A stretch of DNA of 37,965 nt from JAZNQN01 sp045590195 (GTDB taxonomy: Bacteria; Bacillota; Clostridia; UMGS1883; UMGS1540), in the NCBI GenBank assembly GCA_045590195.1, contig JAZNQN010000061.1:1-37965 (forward strand), read 5' to 3'. This document shows, one piece after another, positions 16,594-24,737 of the stretch; positions within the stretch are counted from its first letter, which is position 1, and the number at the start of each line of letters is the position of its first letter. The notes beneath the pieces are model-generated. The model was not told the DNA's origin. It did no database searches and worked only from the letters and a program-made list of their open reading frames with translations. A program made the translations under genes and the position numbers.

Positions 16594-17553
16594 TCAGTTT
16601 TTCTTTTGTGTATTTTTCTCGTATGCGTTAATAATTTTCTGTACCAATGGATGACGCACAACATCTTTGTAGGTAAGCTGAATAAACTCAATTCCTTCAA
16701 TGTTTTTAAGAATTCTCATAGCATCGCGAAGGCCGCTTCGCTTTCCGTCGGGCAGGTCTATCTGTGTAATATCGCCCGTAATAAGAGCTTTCGAGTTAAA
16801 GCCTATTCTCGTTAAAAACATTTTCATCTGTTCGGGAGTTGTGTTTTGTGCTTCGTCAAGTATTATAAACGCATCATCAAGGGTTCTGCCCCTCATATAA
16901 GCAAGCGGAGCCACTTCTATAACGCCTTTTTCAAGATATTTCTGATATCCTTCAACCCCGAGCATATCCCCAAGGGCATCGTAAAGCGGGCGAAGATACG
17001 GGTCAACCTTGTTTTGCAAATCGCCCGGAAGAAAGCCAAGTTTTTCCCCTGCTTCCACAGCAGGCCTTGTAAGAATAATTTTGCTTACCTGCTTTTTGCG
17101 GAACGCATCAACCGCCATTGCAACGGCAAGATAAGTTTTTCCCGTTCCCGCAGGGCCAATACCAAATACAACTGTGTTGCCCCTTATAAGCTCAATGTAT
17201 CTCTTCTGGCCAACTGTTTTGGCTTTAATTGGCTTTCCCGATGCAGTTATGCAAACATACCCGTCGCCAAGTTCTGCCGCATTGTATGAAATATTGTCCT
17301 GAGCCATAGTAATAGCGTATCTTACGTCTTGTTCAGTTATTTCATCGGCTTTTTGGGCAACATAGTCAAGATTTGTAAAAACGCTTATTGCCTTTTCAGC
17401 ATTTTCTTCATCTCCCATAATTTTAAGGGCATTGTCCCTTGAAACAATGGTAACCCCAAGCTCACTTTCAACAATTTTCAAATTTTTGTCAAACTCACCA
17501 AAAATTTTAGGTGCATTTCTGTCATGAGTTAATTTAAATACTTTTTCGTTCAA
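16594..17553 (-). CDS. phoH: PhoH family ATPase
   Basis: This 319-aa cytoplasmic protein has an N-terminal KH-like part (about 1-100) and a PhoH NTPase domain. The Walker A is GIGPAGTGKT (131-140) and the Walker B is ILDEAQN (231-237). The family is thought to act in RNA metabolism with YbeY, whose gene lies two genes downstream. The TTG at 17553 is chosen because GGGAGG lies 6 bases upstream and just two bases separate it from the yqfD stop; a longer in-frame reading would overlap yqfD without a site. Confidence 0.93.
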   Translation of the reverse strand: MNEKVFKLTHDRNAPKIFGEFDKNLKIVESELGVTIVSRDNALKIMGDEENAEKAISVFTNLDYVAQKADEITEQDVRYAITMAQDNISYNAAELGDGYVCITASGKPIKAKTVGQKRYIELIRGNTVVFGIGPAGTGKTYLAVAMAVDAFRKKQVSKIILTRPAVEAGEKLGFLPGDLQNKVDPYLRPLYDALGDMLGVEGYQKYLEKGVIEVAPLAYMRGRTLDDAFIILDEAQNTTPEQMKMFLTRIGFNSKALITGDITQIDLPDGKRSGLRDAMRILKNIEGIEFIQLTYKDVVRHPLVQKIINAYEKNTQKKN

Positions 17554-17555
17554 AA

Positions 17556-18746
17556 TTATCCTCCCGTTTGAATAGCTCTTTTCTCGGCAATATCGCATCG
17601 GCATTTCAGCGTTACCGAAACGGTTATATTGTTGCCGTAAAGTTTATGCTCGGCTGTTTTTTCTAAAATTTCAACTTCGCCATCAAGCTCTTTTTCAAGG
17701 CTTTTTATTAAAATATCTCTGTAATAAACGAATGCATCATATTCACTCATTTTCAAAGTGTGCTCTGCAATTTCGTTTATGGTTTTAATTTTTATTTTGA
17801 AAGGCAAATATAAATCGCCCCAAAGCTTTATCTGCCTGTTTTCTTCAGTTGTTTCAAATTTTTCAAAGCCGTGTCCCCATAAAGGGAAAATTTTTATATC
17901 CTTCCCGCCGGCGGATAAAATAATTTGTTTTTTATTTTTCCCTGTTTGCTCTGTTGCTACCCTTTGAAGCGGAAAAGTTTCTTTTAATGTGTGCCATGTG
18001 GTTGCCAAAGCAGTGCCTTCCGCATTTACAAGCCTTACTCCGTCATACTTGGCATCGTAAACTCCGCTGATAAGAAGGTCGCCTTTTTTTACAACATCGC
18101 CGGGAAGTGCAATTTGATTTCCGTTTATGGCAGTTATTTTTTCTATAACGCCGTCATATTTGGCTACTATGTTGCAAGGCGTGTTTTTATCAAAAATTTC
18201 GGGCTTTCTGGTTCTTTCTTTAACGCTTACAATTGCCCTTGTTCCGCGAATTTCAACCCAAATCCACGAAAGCGAAGGAATTTTCATCATAAGTTTATCC
18301 TGAATTTCGTGTGCACTATGACCATATTTTATCACACCCACATCAATTCCGCAAGCCTTCAGCTCATCTCTGATAAGCTTTTCGTCAACAAAGCTTGTTT
18401 TTTCAATTTCAACTGTCCATATAAAGGAAGTTAAAAGTGAAATTATTAAAACAAAAATCAGAAAACCTATATAAAACGCTTTTCTTTTTCTGTGCTTGTG
18501 CACAAACATAGGAAGCCCGCATCTTTTTATTATTTTAACTTTCACACGGGTTTTTCTTGCGGCTTTTCTTATGTGAAAAAAGCCTCTCACGCTCACTTTC
18601 ATTGTGGCTGTGTTCCGGCTTCGTTTTTTAATGTCCCATAAAAATATGTTGCTCTTAATGGCAAGATTTATAAATCTTTCTAAAAAAACGCCGTAAACCT
18701 CAATTATAAGATAACCTCTTAAAAAATTCAAAAGCGAAAAAATCAT
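17556..18746 (-). CDS. yqfD: Sporulation protein YqfD
   Basis: This 396-aa protein has a basic cytoplasmic N-terminal region and one membrane segment (about 90-112, hydrophobic FYIGFLIFVLIISLLTSFIW). A large extracytoplasmic part containing GDVVKKGDLLISG follows. This is the arrangement of YqfD, a sigma-E-dependent mother-cell protein needed for normal sporulation in Bacillus. The molecular role is unknown. It overlaps yqfC by 4 bases (ATGA). Confidence 0.9.
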   Translation of the reverse strand: MIFSLLNFLRGYLIIEVYGVFLERFINLAIKSNIFLWDIKKRSRNTATMKVSVRGFFHIRKAARKTRVKVKIIKRCGLPMFVHKHRKRKAFYIGFLIFVLIISLLTSFIWTVEIEKTSFVDEKLIRDELKACGIDVGVIKYGHSAHEIQDKLMMKIPSLSWIWVEIRGTRAIVSVKERTRKPEIFDKNTPCNIVAKYDGVIEKITAINGNQIALPGDVVKKGDLLISGVYDAKYDGVRLVNAEGTALATTWHTLKETFPLQRVATEQTGKNKKQIILSAGGKDIKIFPLWGHGFEKFETTEENRQIKLWGDLYLPFKIKIKTINEIAEHTLKMSEYDAFVYYRDILIKSLEKELDGEVEILEKTAEHKLYGNNITVSVTLKCRCDIAEKRAIQTGG

Positions 18747-18994
18747 TTTATTTCCATCCCCGATACTTCTCCCTCAAGAGTAATTTCTTCATCGGTTATG
18801 GTTTTTATCTGAAAATTTAGCCCCATAAGCTTTATAACGCCTATGGAAGTTGAAAACGACATAAATTCTTCATCGTAATCAATAATTCCGCCGTAATTTA
18901 AAATTGTAACATTTTTTCCGCCCGCTATGGTAACCGAGGGAATTTTAAGCATTACCTCGTCTAAAATTCCCACATCGTTTTTTTGTTTTTTCAC
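18743..18994 (-). CDS. yqfC: Sporulation protein YqfC
   Basis: This 83-aa protein of the YabP/YqfC family has LKIPSVTIAGGKNVTILNYGGI followed by alternating hydrophobic strands, as expected. The start is GTG at 18994, with GGGGAGCGGG just before it. It is the first gene of the long leftward unit. In Bacillus, yqfC and yqfD are expressed together in the mother cell. Confidence 0.88.
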   Translation of the reverse strand: MKKQKNDVGILDEVMLKIPSVTIAGGKNVTILNYGGIIDYDEEFMSFSTSIGVIKLMGLNFQIKTITDEEITLEGEVSGMEIK

Positions 18995-19022
18995 GCCCGC
19001 TCCCCCTTTTTATGCTTTGTAA

Positions 19023-19030
19023 ATTATATG
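19023..19030 (-). promoter_or_regulatory. Possible sigma-E -10 element upstream of yqfC
   Basis: On the leftward strand CATATAAT matches the sigma-E -10 consensus CATACAnT at all but one position. It also contains a sigma-A-like TATAAT. The -35 region upstream (AAAATAG and neighbours) is a weak match, so the sigma factor is uncertain. Confidence 0.4.
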
Positions 19031-19101
19031 CCACTTGCTATTTTTAAGTACTTTTTTTAAGGGGTTTTTAATATGCTTTATCAAAGAAAAGGGGCGTTTT
19101 T

Positions 19102-20163
19102 ATGAAAAAAATTATGCTTTTTGCATCGTTTATAGTGCTACTTTTAATAGTTTTAAATCCTGCCGAGGCACTTTCCGCGGCACAAAATGCTCTTGTTCTG
19201 TGCGGAAAAACAGTTATACCGTCGCTTTTTCCGTTTCTTGTTTGCTCAAATCTTTTAATTTCCCTGGGCGGAGGAGCAATTTTGTCGCGATTTGCCCGCG
19301 GGCTTATGTATCCGCTTTTCAAAATAAACGGAAGCGGTGCCTTGCCGCTTATAATAGGGCTTTTAAGCGGATATCCCTGCGGAGCGGTAACAACCTGTAC
19401 TCTTTATTCCAAAGGTGCTATAACAAAAAATGAAGCTCATCGCCTTCTGGCATTTACAAACAACAGCGGCCCTTTATTTATAATAAGTGCCGTTGGTATA
19501 AGCATTTATCAAAGCAGGCATATTGGCATAATTCTATACGCTTCACACGCGCTTGCAGCCTTGTCCGCAGGCATTGTTGCCGCAATTTTTGCAAGTGCAA
19601 AAAAAGATGCACTGCCGCAGCCGACAATGCAGTATAAATCTCCTGCATCCGCCGTTTCAGACAGCGTAGAAGGCATACTGAATTTATGCGGATATGTAGT
19701 GTTTTTTTCAGTTTTGCTTTCTCTGCTGCAAAAAACAGGTTTTATAAATATAATTGAAAAACTGTTTGTTATTGTTGGTATATCGCCTTATGTGGCAAAA
19801 CTTTTCTCCTGCGGAATTTTTGAAATAACAACGGCTCTTTCCGCATCAGAATGCACTTTTCTGCCTGCGGTTTCAGCAGTTATATCTTTGGGCGGAATAT
19901 CTGTGCTTTTCCAAACAATGTCTTATACAAAAAAATGTTCTCTTTCAATATGGCCATATGTACTTGGAAAAATAATGTGCTGCGGATTTTCAGCTTTTTA
20001 TACACAAATTCTGCTTTATCTGTTTCCCGTTTCGGTAAAAGTTTTTTCTGCTTTGGAAAAGACCAAAACTCTTACATACATTCCATATCTGGCAACTTTT
20101 TTACTGGCAAGTGCAGTATTTGTTGTTTTTTATATTACAAAGATGCCTCAAGGCGACAAATAG
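19102..20163 (+). CDS. ylbJ: Sporulation integral membrane protein YlbJ
   Basis: This 353-aa protein has about eight hydrophobic segments and the conserved signatures IPSLFPFLVCSN, GLLSGYPCGA and TNNSGPLFI of the YlbJ family (nucleoside-recognition or Gate fold). In Bacillus, YlbJ is a sigma-E-dependent membrane protein required for spore cortex. The length is close to the usual 400 aa. The ATG has AAAAGGGG upstream. It diverges from yqfC, and its last 29 bases overlap the end of trmB on the other strand. Confidence 0.88.
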   Translation: MKKIMLFASFIVLLLIVLNPAEALSAAQNALVLCGKTVIPSLFPFLVCSNLLISLGGGAILSRFARGLMYPLFKINGSGALPLIIGLLSGYPCGAVTTCTLYSKGAITKNEAHRLLAFTNNSGPLFIISAVGISIYQSRHIGIILYASHALAALSAGIVAAIFASAKKDALPQPTMQYKSPASAVSDSVEGILNLCGYVVFFSVLLSLLQKTGFINIIEKLFVIVGISPYVAKLFSCGIFEITTALSASECTFLPAVSAVISLGGISVLFQTMSYTKKCSLSIWPYVLGKIMCCGFSAFYTQILLYLFPVSVKVFSALEKTKTLTYIPYLATFLLASAVFVVFYITKMPQGDK

Positions 20164-20746
20164 GCTTGCCCTGAGAAACAAAATTTTTCTCATATTCTGT
20201 CATAATATTATCTTCTGGCTCTCTGGCGTGAAGATCGTGTGTTACATTCTGAAGTTTAAAACCGCTGTTTTCAAAAGTTTCAAGTGAAAACTCAAAAAGC
20301 TCAATATTATCAGTTTTCATATGAATATCGCCGCCGCTTTTTAAAATCTTTTTGTAAAGATTTAAAAATGCATCGGCTGTAAGGCGGCGTTTTGCATGGC
20401 GGCCGCGTGGCCACGGGTCGCTGAAATTTAAAAATATTCTGTCGCAAAAATGTTCATGTTCCACCTCGGCAAGCTCCATAACATCGCCATGAAAAAACAT
20501 AATGTTTTTTATTTCTTTAGCCTTTGCTTTTTCGAGGGCTAAAAGTATAACGCTTTCAACCTTTTCAATCGCTATAAACTGCCTTTCGGGATGGCGAAGA
20601 GCCATTTCGCAAATAAATGTTCCCTTTCCGCAGCCAACTTCAAGAAAAATATCTTTATATTCAGTAATATCGGCGGCACTTTTTAAAAGCAAATCTTTAA
20701 CCGCTTCCATTCTGGGTACAATATTTTTCTTTTTTCTCATTCTCAT
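20135..20746 (-). CDS. trmB: tRNA (guanine-N7-)-methyltransferase TrmB
   Basis: This 203-aa enzyme makes m7G46 in tRNA, using S-adenosylmethionine. The SAM loop is EVGCGKGTF (36-44). The family signature NFSDPWPRGRHAKRRL is complete, and the C-terminal TEYEKNF motif is present. The start has GAGGA upstream. It follows the glycosylase gene by 10 bases. Confidence 0.95.
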   Translation of the reverse strand: MRMRKKKNIVPRMEAVKDLLLKSAADITEYKDIFLEVGCGKGTFICEMALRHPERQFIAIEKVESVILLALEKAKAKEIKNIMFFHGDVMELAEVEHEHFCDRIFLNFSDPWPRGRHAKRRLTADAFLNLYKKILKSGGDIHMKTDNIELFEFSLETFENSGFKLQNVTHDLHAREPEDNIMTEYEKNFVSQGKPICRLEASL

Positions 20747-20756
20747 ACAAAAGTCC

Positions 20757-21587
20757 TCATTTCATTTCACGTCGTTTATAAAAAAGATATTGCTGGGCAA
20801 TGCCTGCATATTCGCCAAACATTTCCTGGCCCATTCGTGTTGCATTTTTTTCATCGCAACCAAAAAGCTCGCCCATAACTCTTTTAACCCATACATCAGT
20901 TGGAAAAACCTCAAATTTTCCAAAGGAAAAAAGCAGAATACAGTCAGCCACTTTTGGCCCTACGCCGCATATTTTCATAAGACACTCTCTTGCTTTTTTC
21001 TGGTCCATCAAATAAATTTCTCTTTCATCTGCTTCCCCGTCAAGAAACTGTTTTACGGCTTTTTCAATATATTTCGCCCTGTACCCGCAGCGAAGCGGCG
21101 CCATTTTTTCCTCGGTTACGCCACGCAAAGCTTCAGGAGTTGGAAATGTATAATAATCCTTTCCTCCAAAGCTTATCCTCTCGCCCCAGAGCATAGAAAG
21201 GGTGTTTATTATTTTTTGTATTCTGGGAATATTGTTGTTTGCCGAAATAATAAACGACAATAAACACTCAAAAAAATCCTGCTTTAAAATTTTAATTCCT
21301 TTGCCAAAGCTAACGCTGTCGGCAATAACAGGGTTTTTTGAAAGGGTAGAAATTATCCTGCCGTAATCTCTTTTAAGGTCGAAATAATCTTCCCATATTT
21401 CTTTAAATTCCTCTTTTGTTGTGTTTGAAAAAGTTATCTCGTTTCCCTTTTGCAAAACATTTAAAACGCGGCCTTTTGCAACGATTGTAAAGCTGCCGTC
21501 AGGCTCTTTTTCCCATCTGAAACACTGTCCGCAGGTAAATATTGCCTCTGCATCAAAGTTTTCAATGCAGAGAGTTATTTTATTCAT
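20757..21587 (-). CDS. 8-oxoguanine DNA glycosylase (OGG1-type, HhH-GPD)
   Basis: This 276-aa base-excision enzyme has an N-terminal beta domain and the helix-hairpin-helix core, with catalytic Lys212 in ICGVGPKVADC and Asp231 in FPTDVWVKR. They correspond to human OGG1 Lys249 and Asp268. NNNIPRIQK is also typical. Together they indicate the bifunctional OGG1 type known in Clostridium, rather than AlkA. The start has AAGGAAG upstream and overlaps the cdaR end by 8 bases. Confidence 0.9.
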   Translation of the reverse strand: MNKITLCIENFDAEAIFTCGQCFRWEKEPDGSFTIVAKGRVLNVLQKGNEITFSNTTKEEFKEIWEDYFDLKRDYGRIISTLSKNPVIADSVSFGKGIKILKQDFFECLLSFIISANNNIPRIQKIINTLSMLWGERISFGGKDYYTFPTPEALRGVTEEKMAPLRCGYRAKYIEKAVKQFLDGEADEREIYLMDQKKARECLMKICGVGPKVADCILLFSFGKFEVFPTDVWVKRVMGELFGCDEKNATRMGQEMFGEYAGIAQQYLFYKRREMK

Positions 21588-22536
21588 TTATAATATCTTC
21601 CTTTGCAATTGTAACTTCAACTACCACCGTGTCGGTGCCACCTGAAACCTTAACACCCTCAGGTAACTGAAGCTGAGCTGAAATTTTTTCAGTTTCATAT
21701 CTTCCCGAAATTTTTACAGGCTTAGTTTCAATGGCCCTTATATCTTTTATTTTTTCATAGCTACCCGAAATTTTAACAGTTTCACTCTGAAGGCGGCTGG
21801 CTTTAATTTTGCTTTCCCATCCGCTCTCAAAAACGGCTTTCACGGGAACATCTTTTGTTATATCAACCTTTATGCTGACTTCGGTTAAATCTTTCGACAA
21901 AACTATGTCATCAAATTTTCCCACTTCGCCGCTTTGTTTTTTAACCTCGATGGGGCAAATTATTTTTTTATCCTCAGAAATTCCGCTGATATCAGGCCTT
22001 ATTACAAGCGATGAAACACTTGCGATAGCGCTTTTTCCGCCTGAAATTTTAATTTTCTCATCAGCAGGAGTGCACTCTGTAATCTTAACCCCCTCGCCCA
22101 AAATTCCCTGAATTTCTGTAACAACCGGAACTTCCTTTGTAACAACTTCTTCAATGGTAACTTCTACGCTGTATGGCTTTTTGTCGGCAAGAACAAGCCC
22201 GTCAACGGGGAATTTAATAGCAACAGGCAATATATATGTTTTTGCTTCTTTCGCAACGCTTAAGTCAACTGTTGCAATTATATCGGCAGAAGAAAGCGAA
22301 ACAATTGCACTTCTTGTTCCTTTTACCTTTACCGAAACCTTATCGTCGCTTACAAAAGCTCTGGCAAAGCCTGCATCCATAAGTGCCCCTTCGCCTGCAA
22401 AGGTAATGCTTATATCTTTAAACCAAAGTTCTTTTTCGGGATTTTCGGCATAGGCCACAAAAAACCAGAGAATCGCGGCAATTAAAACCGAAACAGCTTT
22501 ATAAATAAAATCACGCTTCATTATTTTTTCAGCCAT
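21580..22536 (-). CDS. cdaR: YbbR domain protein, regulator of diadenylate cyclase (CdaR)
   Basis: This 318-aa protein has one N-terminal membrane segment (about 11-30, with AAILWFFVAYAENP) and then about three YbbR repeats outside the membrane. CdaR of Bacillus binds and modulates CdaA. The first ATG overlaps the cdaA end by 16 bases and has GAGGGGG upstream. Bacillus CdaR has four repeats, so this one is a little shorter. Confidence 0.9.
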   Translation of the reverse strand: MAEKIMKRDFIYKAVSVLIAAILWFFVAYAENPEKELWFKDISITFAGEGALMDAGFARAFVSDDKVSVKVKGTRSAIVSLSSADIIATVDLSVAKEAKTYILPVAIKFPVDGLVLADKKPYSVEVTIEEVVTKEVPVVTEIQGILGEGVKITECTPADEKIKISGGKSAIASVSSLVIRPDISGISEDKKIICPIEVKKQSGEVGKFDDIVLSKDLTEVSIKVDITKDVPVKAVFESGWESKIKASRLQSETVKISGSYEKIKDIRAIETKPVKISGRYETEKISAQLQLPEGVKVSGGTDTVVVEVTIAKEDIINE

Positions 22537-23369
22537 TTAATACGCCCCCTCAGGTTTTTAATATCTTCCTTGTTTATGGTATCGGGTGTAAGTGCTTTTG
22601 AAAGCATATTTTTAAGTGATGTAACCGAAAGATTTCTTGTCATATCGCCATTTTCAGCGAAAGAAATTTTACCTGTTTCTTCACTTACAACAACTACAAC
22701 GCAGTCGCTGTTTTCAGTAACACCAAGTGCGGCACGGTGTCTTGTGCCAAGCTCGCGGCTTAAAGTATCGTTTTGAGTAAGCGGCAAAATACACGCCGCC
22801 GATTTTATTACTCCCTCGCTTATAACAACTGCCCCGTCGTGCAATGGAGTATTAGGAATAAAAATATTTATAAGAAGTGACGATGAAACCTTAGCCGAAA
22901 GCTCTGTTCCTGAGTTTAAAACCTCGCCAAGTTTTGTATCTCTTTCAAAAACCATTAAAGCGCCTATTTTTTCTTTCGACATAAAATCGGCCGCTTCTGC
23001 AATTTCGTCTATCATATTGTCGATATCGCTGTTTGAGGAGTTTAAAATTTTTCCAAAATTGCTTCTGCCAACCTTTTCAAGGGCACGGCGAAGCTCAGGC
23101 TGGAATATTACCAGAAGGGCAACAAGTCCAACCTGGAGGGTATTTCTGAGTATGTAGTTAATAGTGTTAAGCCTCAGCCACTGACTAAGTGGCAGCAAAG
23201 CAACAAGCACAGCAACGCCTTTAACAAGCTGCCCCGCTCTTGTTTCTCTTACAAGTTTTATGGCTTTGTATGCAATATATGCAACAATTAAAATATCGAT
23301 TAAATCAGTAATTCCAAAAAGCACAAAAAACTTTCTTATGGCTTCAATTGAAACATCAAAAAAATTCAC
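22521..23369 (-). CDS. cdaA: Diadenylate cyclase CdaA
   Basis: This 282-aa membrane enzyme makes c-di-AMP from two ATP. Three hydrophobic segments lie in the first 90 residues, followed by FQPELRRALE. The DAC domain has LHDGAV (DGA at 178-180) and GTRHRAALG (RHR at 210-212), the two signatures of the active site. I chose GTG at 23369 because AGGAGG lies 5 bases upstream; an in-frame ATG 24 bases earlier lacks a site and adds residues absent from the Bacillus protein. It is the first gene of the cdaA-cdaR-ogg-trmB unit. Confidence 0.95.
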   Translation of the reverse strand: MNFFDVSIEAIRKFFVLFGITDLIDILIVAYIAYKAIKLVRETRAGQLVKGVAVLVALLPLSQWLRLNTINYILRNTLQVGLVALLVIFQPELRRALEKVGRSNFGKILNSSNSDIDNMIDEIAEAADFMSKEKIGALMVFERDTKLGEVLNSGTELSAKVSSSLLINIFIPNTPLHDGAVVISEGVIKSAACILPLTQNDTLSRELGTRHRAALGVTENSDCVVVVVSEETGKISFAENGDMTRNLSVTSLKNMLSKALTPDTINKEDIKNLRGRIKWLKK

Positions 23370-23411
23370 AAAAACCTCCTCCAATCTCAGCATACAACTA
23401 TACTTATTTTA

Positions 23412-23440
23412 ATTGTATCATAAACCAAATATAATTGTAA
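23412..23440 (-). promoter_or_regulatory. Putative sigma-A promoter of cdaA
   Basis: Read leftward: TTACAA (23440-23435), 17-base spacer ending in TGA, TACAAT (23417-23412). The TG gives an extended -10. It lies about 40 bases before the GTG of cdaA. Confidence 0.65.
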
Positions 23441-23483
23441 GGGGTTTTAGCGAAAAAAATATTAAATCTCTGTTACAATTAAA

Positions 23484-23515
23484 AACCACAGGACGAATTA
23501 TCTCGCCCTGCGGTT
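23484..23515 (-). terminator. Terminator after mgtC
   Basis: A 13-bp stem with two G-U pairs (23503-23515 with 23484-23496) is followed leftward by TTTTAATT. The mgtC stop codon lies in its first arm. Confidence 0.7.
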
Positions 23516-24209
23516 ATACATCAATAGATTTAATTTTATCGTTACCGGTAAAAACATTAACAACATCAATCGGGGTATAGCCCGATGGTACCTTAATGTG
23601 CATTTCAACTGCCAAATTCTGGCCGTTTTCAGTAACTTCAGTTTTAATATTTAAAAGCTCAACCTTTTTCTTAGCAAGAATTTCGTTAACCTCAACAAGG
23701 CTTCCGCTTTCGTTTTTAACAACAATTCTAACCGTTTCAGAAGAAGGAATTTTCCTTGTAAACCAGTTGTTTTTGTGCAAAAAAATCTGAACAATAAGCA
23801 TAATAATGGTTGAAACAATGCCTATAAAATAAAAACCTGTTCCAACTGCCATACCAACGCCTGCAGTCGCCCATATGCCTGCCGCAGTTGTAAGGCCGTT
23901 AATTGTATTTTTTCTGATAAATATTGCACCTGCGCCAAGAAAACCAACGCCCGTAATAATGGTTGATGCCACACGGGAAGGGTCTAGCCTTATGTCCTGG
24001 CCGTTTTGTGCCATATTGAAAAGGTCAAAAAATCCATATTTTGATATAACCATCATAAGTGCCGATGCAAGAGCAACTATAAAATGAGTTCTTATTCCTG
24101 CCTCTTTAAGTCGGCTTTTTCGCTCGTAACCAATAACTGCGCCACATATACCTGCCACAAAAATTCGTATAAGCAGTTCAATCTGGTCGTACATTGTAAG
24201 TTGTAACAT
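23514..24209 (-). CDS. MgtC/SapB family membrane protein
   Basis: This 231-aa protein has four or five membrane segments in residues about 10-140, with the family signatures IGYERK, GIRTHFIVALASAL, ITGVGFLGAGAI and GLTTAAGIWATAG. An ACT-like domain follows to the end. MgtC proteins help growth at low magnesium in pathogens; in most bacteria the role is unclear. The start has TTAGGAGG upstream. It is the last gene of a three-gene unit. Confidence 0.92.
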   Translation of the reverse strand: MLQLTMYDQIELLIRIFVAGICGAVIGYERKSRLKEAGIRTHFIVALASALMMVISKYGFFDLFNMAQNGQDIRLDPSRVASTIITGVGFLGAGAIFIRKNTINGLTTAAGIWATAGVGMAVGTGFYFIGIVSTIIMLIVQIFLHKNNWFTRKIPSSETVRIVVKNESGSLVEVNEILAKKKVELLNIKTEVTENGQNLAVEMHIKVPSGYTPIDVVNVFTGNDKIKSIDV

Positions 24210-24217
24210 ATTTCCTC

Positions 24218-24706
24218 CTAATATCCAAGTTCATCGCCAAGGGAATCGTCGTTTGAAATCCACTCGGAAACATTTACTATTTTATATTCGTCTTTTGTTA
24301 TTCTTATTACAATCATTTCAATGCCGGCATTGATAATCATTCTTTTGCACATTGCACAGGAAGATGCATTAGGTACAAGCTCTCCTGTTTTCATATCTTT
24401 TCCTGCAAGATACAACGTTCCGCCAATCATAGCACTTCTCGACGCACTTATAATAGCATTTGCCTCTGCGTGAACACTTCTGCAAAGCTCATAGCGCTGG
24501 CCACGCGGAATATTAAGGCTTTCTCTTCTGCAAAAACCAAGGTCGATACAGTTTTTTCTGCCCCTTGGAGCGCCTGTGTATCCGCTTGAAATAATCTCAT
24601 CGTTTTTAACTATAATTGCGCCGTAATTTCTGCGAAGGCATGTACCTCTTTCCAAAACTGTTTCTGCAATATCAAGATAATAATTGCACTTATCTCTTCT
24701 TTCCAT
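24218..24706 (-). CDS. Deoxycytidylate deaminase (ComEB-like)
   Basis: This 162-aa zinc enzyme would convert dCMP to dUMP for thymidylate synthesis. The active site is HAEANAI (His79, Glu81) with CAMC (Cys117, Cys120). Further cysteine and histidine residues before it (CIDLGFCRR) are usual for the dCMP class. The start codon has AAGGGA about 11 bases upstream, a somewhat long spacing. It lies 8 bases before mgtC. Confidence 0.92.
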   Translation of the reverse strand: MERRDKCNYYLDIAETVLERGTCLRRNYGAIIVKNDEIISSGYTGAPRGRKNCIDLGFCRRESLNIPRGQRYELCRSVHAEANAIISASRSAMIGGTLYLAGKDMKTGELVPNASSCAMCKRMIINAGIEMIVIRITKDEYKIVNVSEWISNDDSLGDELGY

Positions 24707-24737
24707 AAATTATCAATCCCTTCATCGGTAATTTATT

